A stretch of 64,000 nucleotides of DNA from Spisula solida (GCA_947247005.1 OX365959.1:35360148-35424147), one strand, 5' to 3'. Numbered from the stretch's first letter, positions 12,210-24,484 are shown. The notes: generated by a model from the letters alone, not told the origin. Program-made: numbers and translations.

Positions 12210-15200
12210 TCAACCTTGTTTTGTTGCGTGTGAAATGTCTGAAGTCTGATGTTGGAGATGGTGTCGGTAGAACACAGTATCATGTCTAGCAATATCAGAC
12301 ATTGATATAACCAGTAAGTATAACATCAGTATAGATCTCGACACGGACCATGGAGCTGCTAAACACGCAACCATCTTCCATATACCAACTTCATGTCCAA
12401 ATAATACAACTGAAATAGACAGTTAAATCATTGTTATTTATTCATTGTGTGAATGAGTTTGTTGTTACTTGTTTGCGATCAACTGATAGAGGCGTCTGGA
12501 CTGGGGCGGCAGGGGCAGCAATCATTGGGTTTAAGTGTTTGTTGTTGCATGTTTGCAATCCGCCGAGACCATCGGAAGTGCTTGGTCATTTGCTTTTTAC
12601 CCTGTCATATGCACCTATGACCTGCAACTTCGAGGGAAGAGACAAATGTGTGACAAAAGGAATTTTGGTGCAACACTCTAGCTCTTTCTGAATAGACTCC
12701 TTGGTTCTTTAACATGCCCGGTGTACAGCACCAAGCATGTGATATACCGTATGGGTAACCAACTAGTATATCTCTAGATACCATCAGGATTGAGGTGTTG
12801 AGAGTGATTAGTGTAAGTTACAAGAACTTGTTTCACAGTCATACTAAAATAGTATAAACTAAACTACACATGTAATACAAAATGTAGCTGTTTGATTGCC
12901 TCAGCCTACCAAAAAGATAATTAGGTTGATCAATCTCAATCAAATGCAAAAACTTTGAACTTAAACCAGGTACCGCTCTAGCTTTTGGGGAATGGGGCTG
13001 GGACCCTCAAGAGGTTAAAACATATATCAAATTGGCTAGAAAGGGGAACCTTTTGTACAACAGAAACAGGAAGTACCATACTTGCAAACGAAATGCATGC
13101 ATAGACAGTCTTTAGACAGGTGGAATTTTTGGCCCATTTTGGTGAAAACTAAAAAATATTACCTCGGAAACAGATGGCGCCTTTTATAAGCCCCCAAAAC
13201 AGCCAAGAAACTGACCTGTAAACTGAATGATGGATACTTACTTGGTGGACCAGATGTAAATGAACAAACAAACAACATCAGTAGAAACACATGGTTACCA
13301 TACACCCATAGATTAGTGAACACCTGTGAAATGTTATCATAAACCAATAGTAAATTATGTTATCCACAGAAAATAAATTAAATTATATTTATTATTATTA
13401 TAAATAAATCAAATATTGACATTGAGTTTAATATCACATAATGAAAAGAATGCTTGCAAAGAATCACAATTCTAACTAGAGCATTTAATCAAGTATCCAT
13501 AAAACAAAAATGCCCCTGCAAGAGTTTGTTAAGTGCTATAACTCTGAAAATTACTACATGTATAACAGTAGGATTCATTAATTGGCTGCTTATGAGAGGT
13601 AGCTGTTTTATTCATGTGACCACTAGCACATGTTCATTCCATTGTACTGTAACAGTAAACCTCAATAATAAGACCACTACTGTGCCTTTGTAGCTCTATG
13701 GGTAGCGCGCTTGGCGTCTAATCAGGCAATCTGGGTTCAAATACAGGTGGAGGCACACATATGCCTGCCTTGTATCAGCAAAAAGCTGACTGGAAAAAAA
13801 GGCTATGCTCGGCTTTGTGCTCCATACAAATTTGCTGATTAAGTGAGTTGGTCAATCATACACAAATACTGAGATTGACAAACTGTGAAAATAGAATTGA
13901 AAAATGTGTTCTTAATTTCAGGTGTTCTCATCACTGACGTAGTCCTGAAGTTTTTACTGCAGTTCAAAAAGTTAACAGGAGTTACTAGGTATTGGCTCAA
14001 TGGTGACAGTCTGATAACCCTGCACAAGTTTTACCATTTTATTAATTGCAGGAAATTTGACCCTTTAGGCTTATGGTTATAAAGTTTTTTCCAAGCTCAA
14101 TTCAATTTTGTGCTCAATCTTTGAATGTTTCAAATAGCAAAGTGTCCCATAATTTACTGAAACTTTTATGAGCTAGTAAAGTTTCATACTTTTTTTGATA
14201 AGAGCATGAAAAAAGTTTTATAATCATGGGGCCTGAGAGTTAAAATGTAGCTTTTTTGAAATTTCAGGGGTCAAAGGCCTTTAAGGGGCCAACTGAAGGG
14301 TCAAATTATCCTTGTATAATTCTCACTTTCTTGTTAAAATATATGTTGAGTATCCAATCATCTTTCCTTGTGTAATCATTGGCTTTAAACATAGCGGCAC
14401 TGAAAGACAGAAAATATATTCATTATACACAATGGTCCAAGGGAGAGCACTGAGTTCCCACATAATTTATAAATGTACACATAGCATGGATTTTATTCAT
14501 TACCCATTTGGTCTAAAGATTTGTGCATTTTCTATTACATGCCCAAAAGAAGCTATGATACGAAGGTTGGACTGTGAACCGGGGGGGGGGGGGTTATATT
14601 TTTACTATGAAAAGAGAAAAAGTATCAAAATAAAAAAATATTGATTTACTTTAAATAAAAACCTCATAAAAACATTCAGAGGAGAAATAACTTTTTGGAT
14701 AGGTCAGAGTACAACATTTTTTAAACCTTACATACAATAATACTCTTCACAAAATATAAATCCCTAAAGAATTAACACCTGGGTAAAAATTAGAAAGCTT
14801 CATTATTGATCTCATCTTATACCACTATAACATGCATTTAATGAAATGATGAAATCAATGGAGAGAAGTCAACAGCTGTCTTTGCAATAAGCAGGTTAAT
14901 ACTGCTTGAATACCCAAGAATTCAGAATAGGTCAACTAACTATAGAATATTCATGTTAGTGAGAACCCAAGCAAAATGTTGACCATAATATATTTTCTCC
15001 ATGTAACAAATGACATATTTACCGGTTATCATTATTATAAAGAGGTTGAACTTCAAATTAACATCAACATAATTTATGCAATACAGTCAAATCTCGTTAT
15101 CTCCACCTCGCTTATATCGAATTTTCGGTTATGTCTAAAAAATTTCAAGTCCCGATTTTTCTCCTTCTTTGTCTATATGAAATCTCGAGACCAATCTCGA

Positions 15201-18200
15201 AGTTTAGGCTCGAATTTTTCGTTATCTCGAAGTATTTATTGGGTCCCAATTAACTAATTTGCACGTTAATTGTATTGTTCAACTCGAAGTCGGGTCGAAT
15301 TCTGATTGTATCCGACTAGCGTAAAATGTTTTTCACACCTTGCCAGAAGGCCTATCAAATCTTCAATTTACCTGTAATTTTCGCGCCTACCATTGTTGAA
15401 CAATTATTTTTTTGCGACAATTTGCACAAACATGACTTTTTGTCATGAAGATTCGAGTTGCGTCCAAACACCAATTAACAAGTCATGTCGAACAATTGTT
15501 TGTAAAAATAATGATTGAAGAGTAATACATGTACATAAATATAAAATTAAGCATTTCTCACGAATATGTCGTTCTTACGACGTATCATTGAGGCGCCGAC
15601 CAGTAAAATGGCAGAAATTAGTAAACTTGCAACTTTGATGCCAAAAATTCTATCTCAAATTTTCGTTATGTCGAAGTTATTTCCACGGTCCCATGAAAGT
15701 CGAGATAACGAGAGTTGACTGTATTTTAAATTACTGCAATACTAATAGTTATACTACAGAGAATTTGACACATCTCTCGACATTCTATTATACTTCTCCA
15801 TGCTATAACTCTGCACAGAGGCATTTGCGATGGCTTTGCAATAGTTCATAAATTGTTGGTCGTCCAGAGTTTACCACCTTTAATGCATTATAGTACTGAT
15901 TCTTTATTGGGACAAAAATTAACTAGAATTATCACTGTCATGAACAGGGCCCCGTGGTAGCATGTCGTAAGACGGGGGAGGGGAGGAGTGTAGAAGTATA
16001 GTGGGGTTGCATAATTATCAGCGCTATAAGTTTCTGTACTCAGACACAATAACAAAGTCATATCTCAAACTTTCATGTGTTGATGCCTGAAATAAAGTAA
16101 TTCACTCCCTTCTAAAATTCAATTAAAGTTGTTTGACAAGTGCAGGTTTAATTTCCTACATAGAAACCATGATGAACTTTGACTTTTGTAAAGTTTGGAA
16201 ATATCTTTGACTGACTAAAATTGCACGCTGAATTCATGAAATAATGACATTGGTTTCATTGACATTGCCCTGTTCCTGATCGGCCAATATTGTTTGCAAG
16301 ATGGAAATACACAAAACAGAACTACATTAATCTGTTTGTTTTGTGTGCAAGTGTTAAGGGGAATCAGTCAAAAATTATTAAAGTCTTAAAGAGTTGTCGC
16401 CCTTTGCTAAAAATGTGTGTATTGTTTTTGCTCCACATACATGTACTTATTTTCGTAGTCAATAGAAGTAAGTATAGCAAGTTTCATTTGAATATCTTGA
16501 ACCATTTTTTAACTTTGACCAATGTTATAGTTTTTGAAGCTGAAAAGGGGCATAAGTCAAAATTTATCAAAGCTAGAGTTGTTGCCCTTTGCTAAAGATA
16601 AGCGTATTATCACTGGCAATAATTATAGCAAGTTTCATTTGAATATCTACTATCATTGTGAAGTTACGAAGAAAAAAGATGAACAAGTTGATATCTTCAA
16701 TGGTTTTCAAGTTATCAAGCAAAAAAAAGCTGAAAATTGATGAAAATTTGAATTTTACAAAGGGCCATAACTCTTCCAATATTGTAGCGAGAGTTATATA
16801 ACTTGCCATAAAATAGCGTACTGTTGTTGTGAGCTTATGTTTGAAGTTAGAAGTCAATACCTATACTGGTTTTTAAGTTATTAAAAAATCTTGAAAAATG
16901 TGGACGGACGGACAGACGGACGGACGTACTCATGAGACGGTATTTGTGGGGTTTTCTTTTGTTCTTTCTTTTGTTTGGTTGCAACCCACAAGTAGCATTT
17001 TGCACCCCACAAGTGACGGAATGAATGGAATCTAAAAATAGCCTATTGTTCCACACCCCACAACTACCGGTGCATTCGTACGGACAGACGGACGGACGGA
17101 CGTACAGGGTGATTACTATAGGGCATGCAAAAAAAATTTTGCGGGGCCCTAATTACTGGTAATTAAAATACCATGAACTTACTGTTGATAATTACTCCAC
17201 TGCCCGGCTATATCCACGATAGTGACAAATTGGAAGTATATAATATATTTGGGATATAATATTGTTAGTATAGAACACATACATAGAACTGTCATCTCAT
17301 CTATTAGTATATCTAACACCATACCAAACGTAGATGCTGAAACAAACAATTTTAATTATTATAGTAAAGTGACGATAATCTTCGACCAAGTGTCAAGCTC
17401 CAATATGAATAATTTTGCGGAAAAATGCCCAACATGGATCATCTTGGGCAAAACAAGTCCAACATGGACAATGTTGGACAAAAGGTGTTAAACAAGGATC
17501 ATCTTGGGCATAAAGTGTCCAACATGGACAATGTTAGACAAGATGTGTTAAACAAGGATCATCTTGGGCATAAAGTGTCCAACATGGACAATGTTGGACA
17601 AAAGGTGTCAAACAAGGATCATCTTGGGCAAAAAGTTTCATTGACAATTACACAACAGGTGATAATATGACATTGAAATCCATATGTTGTAAAAGAGGAA
17701 GCAGAAAATGAGTTTGACCCACAATCCATGTAATGTTTTGTTAACAGACAGGGGGATTAATTTATACTAAAGCTGATTGTGAAACAAGTTCTTACAACTT
17801 ATATTAACCACTCTGGACACCTCATTCCTAATGGAATCCATTTCCATGAGGGTAAAAGACAAAGAAGCCAGGTTACCTTTCATGTCAAGTCTCTAGCAAG
17901 GGAATTACTGATACCATTTTTTATTTAGTCTTTGGTATGACGTGGCCTGGTATCGAACCTGGACACTCTACCACAAGGCCATTCAATACACCCACCCTAA
18001 CACTGTTTGCAGGGAGCACCAAGGTCGTACAAACAAGATAGAATAGTTTGTTGTCAGCTTTATAAAAAGCAACATGATAGAAAGGTTTGGTACATTACTT
18101 TGAATGAGGTATGAGAAGAAGGTTGAGTATATTACTTTGATTGAGATATCTGGCAGAGTTTCCGTCCACTTCGTCTAACGCCACATTGATGATATAACAT

Positions 18201-21200
18201 AATACAGCTAGCTCATTGTAACCAATATTATAGAAGACTACAAACAGACATAGACACGCAATCCTTATGTAACCTGAAATGACAAACAAAAAGTAACAGG
18301 ATATGTTTGTAAATAACACATTTGCCCCCATGGCAGCCCAATAGTCAGAAATCGTAAAGGTCACAAAGACCTTTGACCTACTGACCTCAAAATCAATAGG
18401 GGTCATCTACTGTTTATGACCAATCTCCATGTAAAGTTTGAGGAACCGAGAGCAAAGCGTTCTTGAATTATTGAACGGAAATCACCGACGACCAACCAAC
18501 CAACTGACCTACCAACCAACATGTGCAAAGCAATATACCCCCTCATCAAAGATGGGGGGCAATATCAGTTTGATTTTAATTCTATAATGATAATTATGCT
18601 ATCCTGTATCTACATACTATAACAAGGAGGTTTAGACACAAAATCATGTATCTGACACAAAGGGCCATAACTCTCCTAACCTAAAATTGTTGAAAATATG
18701 CACAACTAGGCTTGGTACCACCTATTCATGTGAAGTCTCATTGAAATTTAACCAATGGTTTAGTAGAACATGCACAGACAAACTTTATTTTTGACAATCA
18801 AAGGGCCATTACTATAAAGCAATAATCGTCTGAAAAAAACGTCACAGCATGCACAAGCACAACCAGACCAGGTACGAATTATTCATTTGAAGTTCCATTG
18901 AATAGAAGAATAGAAAAACTTTCATCCAAACATTCAGACAAACATCCAGATCTAGCACACAAACAATATTTCACCTGAGAAATATTGAGACAAAATGGGA
19001 GCTATAAAAACACTCACCGATAATATTAGGGACAAACAGGAAAACATTATCTGTGTGGAAATATGCCTTTAATCCTGAAAAACACAACAAGTCTGATGTT
19101 AAAGCAACATAACACATCAAGCAATGTTCTGAATTACTGCTGGCTTGAAAAGGGCCTTATTTGATGTGATTAATATTAAGGTTAGGGCCTCATTGTGTGT
19201 GATTTATAGGGCCTCAGTGTGAGTGATTAATAGGGCCTCAGTGTGAGTGATTTATAGAAAGTTCAGGGCCTCATTGTATGATTAATAGTTAGTTTAAGGC
19301 CTCAGTAGGTGTGATTTACAGAAAGTTTAGGGCCTCGTTGTGTGAATAATAGCAAGTTTAGGGCCTCAGTGTGTGATTAAAAGCAAGTTTAGGGCATCAG
19401 TGTGTGTGGTTTATAGTAAGTTTAGGGCCTCAGTGTATGTGATTAATAGTAAGTTTAGGGACTCATTGTGTGATTAATAGCAAGTTTAGGGCCTCAGTGT
19501 GAGTGATTAATAGTAAGTTTAGGGCCTCATTGTGTGTGATTAATAGCAAGTTTAGGACCTCAGTGTATGTGATTAATAGTAAGTTTAGGGCCTCGGTGTT
19601 AGTGATTTATAGTAAGTTTAGGGCCTCAGTGTATGTGATGAATAGTAAGTTCAGGGCCTCAGTGTGTGTAAATAATAGTATCTCAGTGTGTGTGATTAAT
19701 AGTAAGTTCAGGGCCTCAGTGTGAGTGATTATAGTAAGTTTAGGGCCTCAGTGTATGTGATGAATAGTAAGTTCAGGGCCTCAGTGTGTGTAAATAATAG
19801 TATCTCAGTGTGTGTGATTAATAGTAAGTTTAGGGCCTCAGTGTATGTGATTGATAGTAAGTTAAGGGCCTCAGTGTATGTGATTAATAGTAAGTTTAGG
19901 GCCTCAGTGTATGTGATTAATAGTAAGTTTAGGGCCTCAGTGTGTGTGATTAATAGTAAGTTTAGGGCCTCAGTGTATGTGACTAATGGAAAGTTTAGGG
20001 CCTCAGTGTATGTGATTAATAGTAAGTTTAGGGCCTCAGTGTATGTGATTAATAGTAAGTTTAGGGCCTCAGTGTATGTGATTAAAAGTAAGTTTAGGGC
20101 CTCAGTGTGTGTGATTAATAGTAAGGCCTCAGTGTGTGTGATTAATAGTAAGTTTAGGGCCTCAGTGTATGTGACTAATGGAAAGTTTAGGGCCTCAGTG
20201 TATGTGATTAATAGTAAGTTTAGGGCCTCAGTGTATGTGATTAAAAGTAAGTTTAGGGCCTCAGTGTGTGTGATTAATAGTAAGGCCTCAGTGTGTGTGA
20301 TTAATAGTAAGTTTAGGGCCTCAGTGTATGTGACTAATGGAAAGTTTAGGGCCTCAGTGTATGTGATTAATAGTAAGTTTAGGGCCTCAGTGTATGTGAT
20401 TAATAGTAAGTTTAGGGCCTCAGTGTATGTGATTAATAGTAAGTTTAGGGCCTCAGTGTATGTGATTAATAGTAAGTTTAGGGCCTCATTGTGTGTGATT
20501 AATAGTAAGGCCTCAGTGTGTGTGATTAATAGTAAGTTTAGGGCCTCAGTGTGTGTGATCAATAGTAAGTTTAGGGCCTCAGTGTGTGTGATTAATAGTA
20601 AGTTTAGGGCCTCAGTGTGTGTGATCAATAGTAAGTTTAGGGCCTCAGTGTGTGTGATTAATAGTAAGTTTAGGGCCTCAGTGTATGTGATTAATAGTAA
20701 GTTTAGGACCTCAGTGTGTGTGATTAATAGTAAGTTTAGGGCCTCATTGTGAGTGATTAATAGTAAGTTTAGGGCCTCAGTGTGTGTGATCAATAGTAAG
20801 TTTAGGGCCTCAGTGTGTGTGATTAATAGTAAGTTTAGGGCCGTGATTAATAGTAAGTTTAGGGCCTCAGTGTATGTGATTAATAGTAAGTTTAGGGCCT
20901 CATTGTATGTGATTAATAGTAAGTTTAGGGCCTCAGTGTGTGTGATTAATAGTAAGTTTAAGGCCTTGAGTTTTATCCAGCTAGCCTTATTATTTTGTAT
21001 ATACATGTAGATAAAAGACCAGAACCGATGTATTATTTATATTCATATTGGCCTAATAACAATTCATTGGTCAAAGAACCACAACTTGTACTGGCATAAA
21101 ATACACGTGTGTTTGATACCGTGTTAATACTATATACCATTTACATTAAATCGCTACAATTAACAATCAATTAAATAACATGCTATTAATAAGATTTTGT

Positions 21201-21240
21201 TAATCTTACCCCACTTGTCATCGTCGTATTTACATTTCAT
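12210..21240 (-). CDS. CDIPT: CDP-alcohol phosphatidyltransferase, phosphatidylinositol synthase (CDIPT) like, 7 coding exons
   Basis: I built this gene by hand from splice sites and phase. Coding segments are 21210-21240 (ATG at 21240), 19018-19074, 18136-18273, 17183-17336, 14327-14399, 13242-13323 and 12210-12409 (stop TGA). They sum to 735 nt, or 244 residues; human CDIPT has 213. All junctions are GT-AG and keep phase. PI synthase joins CDP-diacylglycerol and myo-inositol in the ER membrane. Residues 22-29 (DNVFLFVP) followed by NIIGY match the family N-terminus. The catalytic pattern D-x2-D-G-x2-A-R-x8-G-x3-D-x3-D is complete: DEVDGNSAR, then G and two Asp in FGMVLDILID. Hydrophobic helices and a C-terminal VGIWKM...SRSI block also align. 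Odd points: family TRFG reads STFG, family LTDR reads LIDE, and the SGNP motif is absent. It may be a divergent paralogue. The start is the Met nearest the family start; the frame is open upstream to 21357. Confidence 0.85.
12560..12800 (-). mobile_element. SINE family A central-domain copy
   Basis: Contains 'aatagactccttggttcttt' and 'catgcccggtgtacagcacc', matching the block near 36780-36830 and 7990-8050. The tRNA head is missing or degraded. Confidence 0.5.
13680..13770 (+). mobile_element. tRNA-like SINE head in a CDIPT-like intron
   Basis: A-box-like TAGCTCTATGGGTAGCGC and B box GGGTTCAAAT lie at tRNA spacing, but the stems do not close. Lies between coding exons 13242-13323 and 14327-14399. 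Confidence 0.45.
15084..15721. mobile_element. pogo/Tigger-type MITE, 638 bp
   Basis: Ends read CAGTCAAATCTCGTTATCTC and, inverted, CGAGATAACGAGAGTTGACTG at the right, with TA at 15082-15083 and 15722-15723. The interior repeats the 'tctcgaa' theme. Tigger-like elements commonly have CAGTC...CTCGTTAT ends. It lies in a CDIPT-like intron. Confidence 0.8.
16340..17115. repeat. Diverged internal repeats ending in GGACGGACGG tracts
   Basis: The phrase 'agcaagtttcatttgaatat' occurs twice (about 16478 and 16626), each preceded by a 'gttgtcgccctttgctaaa' type block. It ends with (GGAC)n tracts at 16900-16925 and 17082-17103. Intronic, non-coding. Confidence 0.55.
17428..17639. repeat. 60-bp tandem repeat, about 3.5 units, in a CDIPT-like intron
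   Basis: The unit alternates 'aacatggacaatgttggaca' and 'aacaaggatcatcttgggca' half-units, giving a 60-bp period. It lies about 90 bp upstream, in the gene's sense, of the acceptor at 17337. The open frame through it comes from the period being divisible by three. Confidence 0.85.
17770..18000 (-). mobile_element. SINE family B, copy 2
   Basis: Shares the blocks 'attgtgaaacaagtt', 'cacctcattcct' and 'tctttggtatgacg' with the other family B copies. The tRNA-like head is partly deleted. Confidence 0.6.
18300..18566 (+). mobile_element. Nuclear-receptor-site repeat, copy 1
   Basis: One of nine copies of a 200-290-bp repeat that starts near TATGCCCCCATGGCAGCCCA and ends near GATGGGGGCATA. The short inverted ends suggest a MITE. 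This copy has 'aaaggtcacaaagacctttg' and sits about 27 bp upstream, in gene sense, of a CDIPT-like exon. Confidence 0.75.
19150..20965. repeat. 33-bp minisatellite, roughly 55 units, in the first mapped intron of the CDIPT-like gene
   Basis: The unit is close to GTGATTAATAGTAAGTTTAG plus GGCCTCAGTGTGT. Units are nearly identical from about 19720 to 20960 and more diverged and shorter from 19150 to 19500. Short units lacking the AGTTTAGGG part recur (for example near 20125, 20280 and 20505), which suggests higher-order duplication. Because 33 is a multiple of three and the unit lacks stops in one frame on each strand, it creates long open frames on both strands (343 and 425 residues). These are not supported as genes. 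Confidence 0.95.
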
Positions 21241-22590
21241 TGTAGATCTAAATATTTTCTTTGATCGTTTCGGCTCGGCACGGCTCCTATTTATTTTGTA
21301 ACCTATGACCCGGTGTTTAGGCAGTTTTTGGTGCGTTGGTATTGCCCGACTTACCATTTTACACTCAACAATATCAAAGAGTACCTAGCTGATGCCGTCT
21401 GCAGGAAATTCCGCTATTTTGACAAACAATTCAATTTTGAGATTTTCCACAATTTACAAGAACAATCATAATGAGGCAAAATGCAAAAGAGATGGTCCTA
21501 ATATCTTGATTTTAAGGAAGATACCAGCTGTTTTTTTTTAAAAAAATGCCTGACGTCTTAAACGTTATTCGACGTAGACCTAACTGCCACAAGTATTTCA
21601 TTAATGCAGTATAATTCGATCAATTCTTGAATATACTGTTCAAAATAGAATCTTGTTTTACGCCGGATGTCCATTAATTGCGCTGAAAAACTGTTTCCCT
21701 GAAGCCGAAAACAGTCGCGCTTTTTGGATAAAAAGTCATACCTTTTTTGGAGTAAATGCCTCTTTGAAAATGTAACAAAGATGCGATTGCATGTTTTTGT
21801 AGCCCATTTGAAAGATCAGGGATGGAGCCTGAGACGGTGCTGAGTCGCTAACGGCACATTTAATATATAGACTGAAGCGAAATCTATTTTTTCGGCGCGT
21901 GTGTTACAGAAAGACTTCAAAAATACTACTAACTCTTTGTTTTTCTCAATCAGAGTAGGCATACCTTTCGGAATTGGTCACCATAGTAACCGAGCAAGTT
22001 ATTTTTACATAATTCATAAAAAATAAAGCTAAGATATATAGTACGACGTGGGTATATCCAAAAGTAATGATACAAGATACAAGAAGATTTATTTTACGTC
22101 GGATATATATAAACATATAACATTAGCAAATAGCTATTTTCCGACAAATGTCACTGTTCCCATAGAGTGTTAGTTTATGGGCGTAGGAAAAAATATAAAA
22201 AAAGCAGTAATTCAATTCTGATTAACATGAAACATTTTCCATAATAATAACAATTTTCTTCCATACCTTACAACTGTCTATTGTCTGAGCACTGTTGAAA
22301 TTTCAGTGGCGACACTTACTTAATTATGAAACTCGCACGTCTAGTTAAACGGTTATTAACGCACTGATTACTAAGCGAACATAGTGCAGAATGAGATTTG
22401 GCTATCGTATTCAAAATAGATTTTTGAAACTTTGTGTAAATTTTGGCTGTATTTCTTACATTGTGGACGATTAAATAGCATCAGTGACATTACTTTTAGT
22501 CATACCCTCGTATTATGGTTAATTAAATTATTTGAAACTGAATCAATGGGTATGCATTTTCCTTATTTTAGAGCCTTTTTACAACCTATT
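21241..22590. other. Region upstream of the CDIPT-like gene
   Basis: It should contain the gene's 5' UTR and promoter. An ATG directly followed by GTAAGT at 21355-21357 is not in phase with the next exon. No other gene is seen. Confidence 0.4.
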
Positions 22591-22596
22591 ACCACT

Positions 22597-22714
22597 GGAA
22601 CTTGCATTTATAATTTGAAAAAAAAATGAATATATATTTTAATAGTATAGTAGGCCTAGTAAAAAAAAAATTCCATTTTTTTTCTTTTTTTTTCAAATTA
22701 TAAATGCAAGTTCC
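22597..22714. repeat. 30-bp perfect inverted repeat (hairpin)
   Basis: Arms 22597-22626 and 22685-22714 are exact reverse complements (GGAACTTGCATTTATAATTTG then nine A). The loop is 58 bases and T/A-rich. Probably a foldback MITE remnant. Confidence 0.85.
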
Positions 22715-23278
22715 TGTGCCATTACATATGTACACTAATTGCAGGTTTTCCTGGAGACTGGCTCATATACAAGACAGTTACGGAGAAGGTAAACAAACAA
22801 ATAAAATACTCTATAATACTATTATATCATATGCTGAGAAAACAATCCATATTTTCTAGCTCACTGCTCATAATTAAAGAATGCGTTTTATCTACATGGC
22901 AAGCTGTTCAGCTCAACTATGCATCTTTTCTAGCTCGCTTGACTCGTACTACCACTTTATCAGGTGAATGGTATAAAGTGAAGAAAGGGTAAATTTGTGT
23001 GTGGTTTGCAGCTCAAATAGATAATGCATTTTTTCTAGCTCGCCAATAACTTTTCCTATGAATAATCGTAATACGTCAATCTTTTATATGACCAATTATT
23101 TTAAGTATTGGTCAATGCTATAAAGATTTCAAAGTATTTTCCCGCGTATTTGTTGATCATCCCTCGTACATACAATCTTGCCTTATTTTACCCTCATTAC
23201 TCCATCAATGGGCATGCTATTGTTTGCAAACAAAAGCATTGGAAATGACACCAAAAAGTGGGCGGGTAAACTATAAGC

Positions 23279-23390
23279 CGGTTATAGATCACATATAAGA
23301 ATAATAAACAAATTAAGTACGGCGTTCGCTTCGCTCATTTGCACTTAATGTGTTTATTATTCTAATATATGATCGATAACCTATACATAA
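23279..23390. repeat. Long imperfect hairpin with TTCGCTTCGCTC loop
   Basis: GGTTATAGATC...AATAATAAAC on the left pairs with GTTTATTATTCTA...GATCGATAACC on the right. The centre is 'gcgttcgcttcgctc'. A second hairpin of similar design is at 25998-26150. Confidence 0.7.
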
Positions 23391-23408
23391 CGCACTGTTC
23401 AAAATCCC

Positions 23409-24030
23409 ATATCCTTTCCGCTACCACGATTTTTTTTTGGGGGGGGGGGTTATGAGAAATTCATATGGTCCCTATACCCCGTCCCTGAGACACTTTTGAC
23501 TTGCAGCACTGATAAAAACTCGATACATCCGGATGCTACACACCTACCTCAAACCGAAAGTAGAAAAAATGGTCAACATTTCGACTAAAGGTCACCGGAA
23601 ATGACGATGTGACGGTGACCCTTGCTCGAAAAACTTCTTTTTTTTTTTTTAGCTTCACAGGCCTACTTTTTGGCCCCTTTAGGGCATTGGTCCTGACCCC
23701 TTTGTCTAGCCTTTTATTCCTGCGATAGAAAAATAAAAACTTTTTGGCGCTAAATGTTAATGCAATTCCACAGGGAATCGTACCGCAATGGTGGGTTGGA
23801 CCAGTAATTTTAGTTTTGTAAAATCTAGGTTCAAAGCCCTCTTTAAAGGGGTCTAGCGGGCCCAAAAACCTGTGCACGACCCTGGGTCCGTAATATCCTG
23901 TAGTCTGGGATTTCGCGTACCCATGACAGCAAAATTCCCGAATTTGGGCATTTAGGTCGAAAACTACGGAAGGCCGAAATGGCCATCCCGGCGAGTCTGC
24001 ATTAGTACGCTATGGTAGCGGAAAGGATAT
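23409..24030. mobile_element. 622-bp element with 18-bp perfect TIRs
   Basis: ATATCCTTTCCGCTACCA at 23409-23426 is exactly inverted at 24013-24030. A 113-codon minus-strand frame (23536-23877) lies inside but resembles nothing I recognise. No target duplication found. Confidence 0.65.
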
Positions 24031-24484
24031 ACATGTATATGTGTATATACCGTCCCGTAATTTACTCTTGGTAAATGGATAAATCATTGTTAAAGTTCCC
24101 ATTTTATCGTCACACTTGTACAATTCAATTCAATAAATATGTCATCATTGTATTCAGTTTCAAAACATGGAAAACCCGGCCGCCAGCGGGGTGTGTCTTA
24201 TATACCAGAGCAGGCAGACGATCTACATAATAGAGCGTAATTTCAAGCTGAGTGGGAGAATTTAAAAGAATGTTATACATCATATCGTAACATGTATACG
24301 TATAGTTCTCGGGAAATATGAGTTGAAATAATACTGGTATTGGAAGTGAGTTGCGAGTTTGAATAAGATGATTCTGATCGACCAAGACAATGATATGTTT
24401 TATAGCTGTCGATTAAGGGTAAGGGAAGGGCAAACGTGTGCACAGGGATGATAGGGGCGCTTTTTCATCACCACGTGTGGGTAT

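Larger units (their letters stand above)
17183..18273 (-). other. CDIPT: Active-site exons of the CDIPT-like gene
   Basis: Exon 18136-18273 encodes GYIRI, two membrane helices and the first half of the metal-binding signature (DEVDGNSARYLNQ). It ends in phase 1 at a GTAATA donor. Exon 17183-17336 begins after a TTTCAG acceptor and supplies the second half (FGMVLDILID), two more hydrophobic helices and VDIAGQW, the counterpart of the family's LDIASHW. The intron splits the signature just after NQ. Confidence is high because the join restores both reading phase and the exact x8 spacing of the family pattern. Confidence 0.87.

Noticed and set aside
17425..17670. 81-codon frame with repeated DHLGHKVSNMDNV
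   Set aside because: Comes from the 60-bp tandem repeat; intronic to the CDIPT-like gene on the other strand.
19150..20965. CRISPR array
   Set aside because: Direct repeats have no unique spacers, and the window is clearly from an animal nuclear genome.
19721..21006. Long open frames on both strands (343 and 425 codons) with repeated VINSKFRASVC or EALNLLLITHT units
   Set aside because: They exist only because the 33-bp minisatellite unit is divisible by three and free of stops. Both strands are open at once and there is no splice or domain support.
21160..21357. Longer N-terminus of the CDIPT-like protein from ATG 21357, or splicing from the GTAAGT right after that ATG
   Set aside because: Family N-termini are short. 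Splicing after ATG 21357 puts the next exon out of phase with an immediate TAA. The donor at 21209 with ATG 21240 fits phase.
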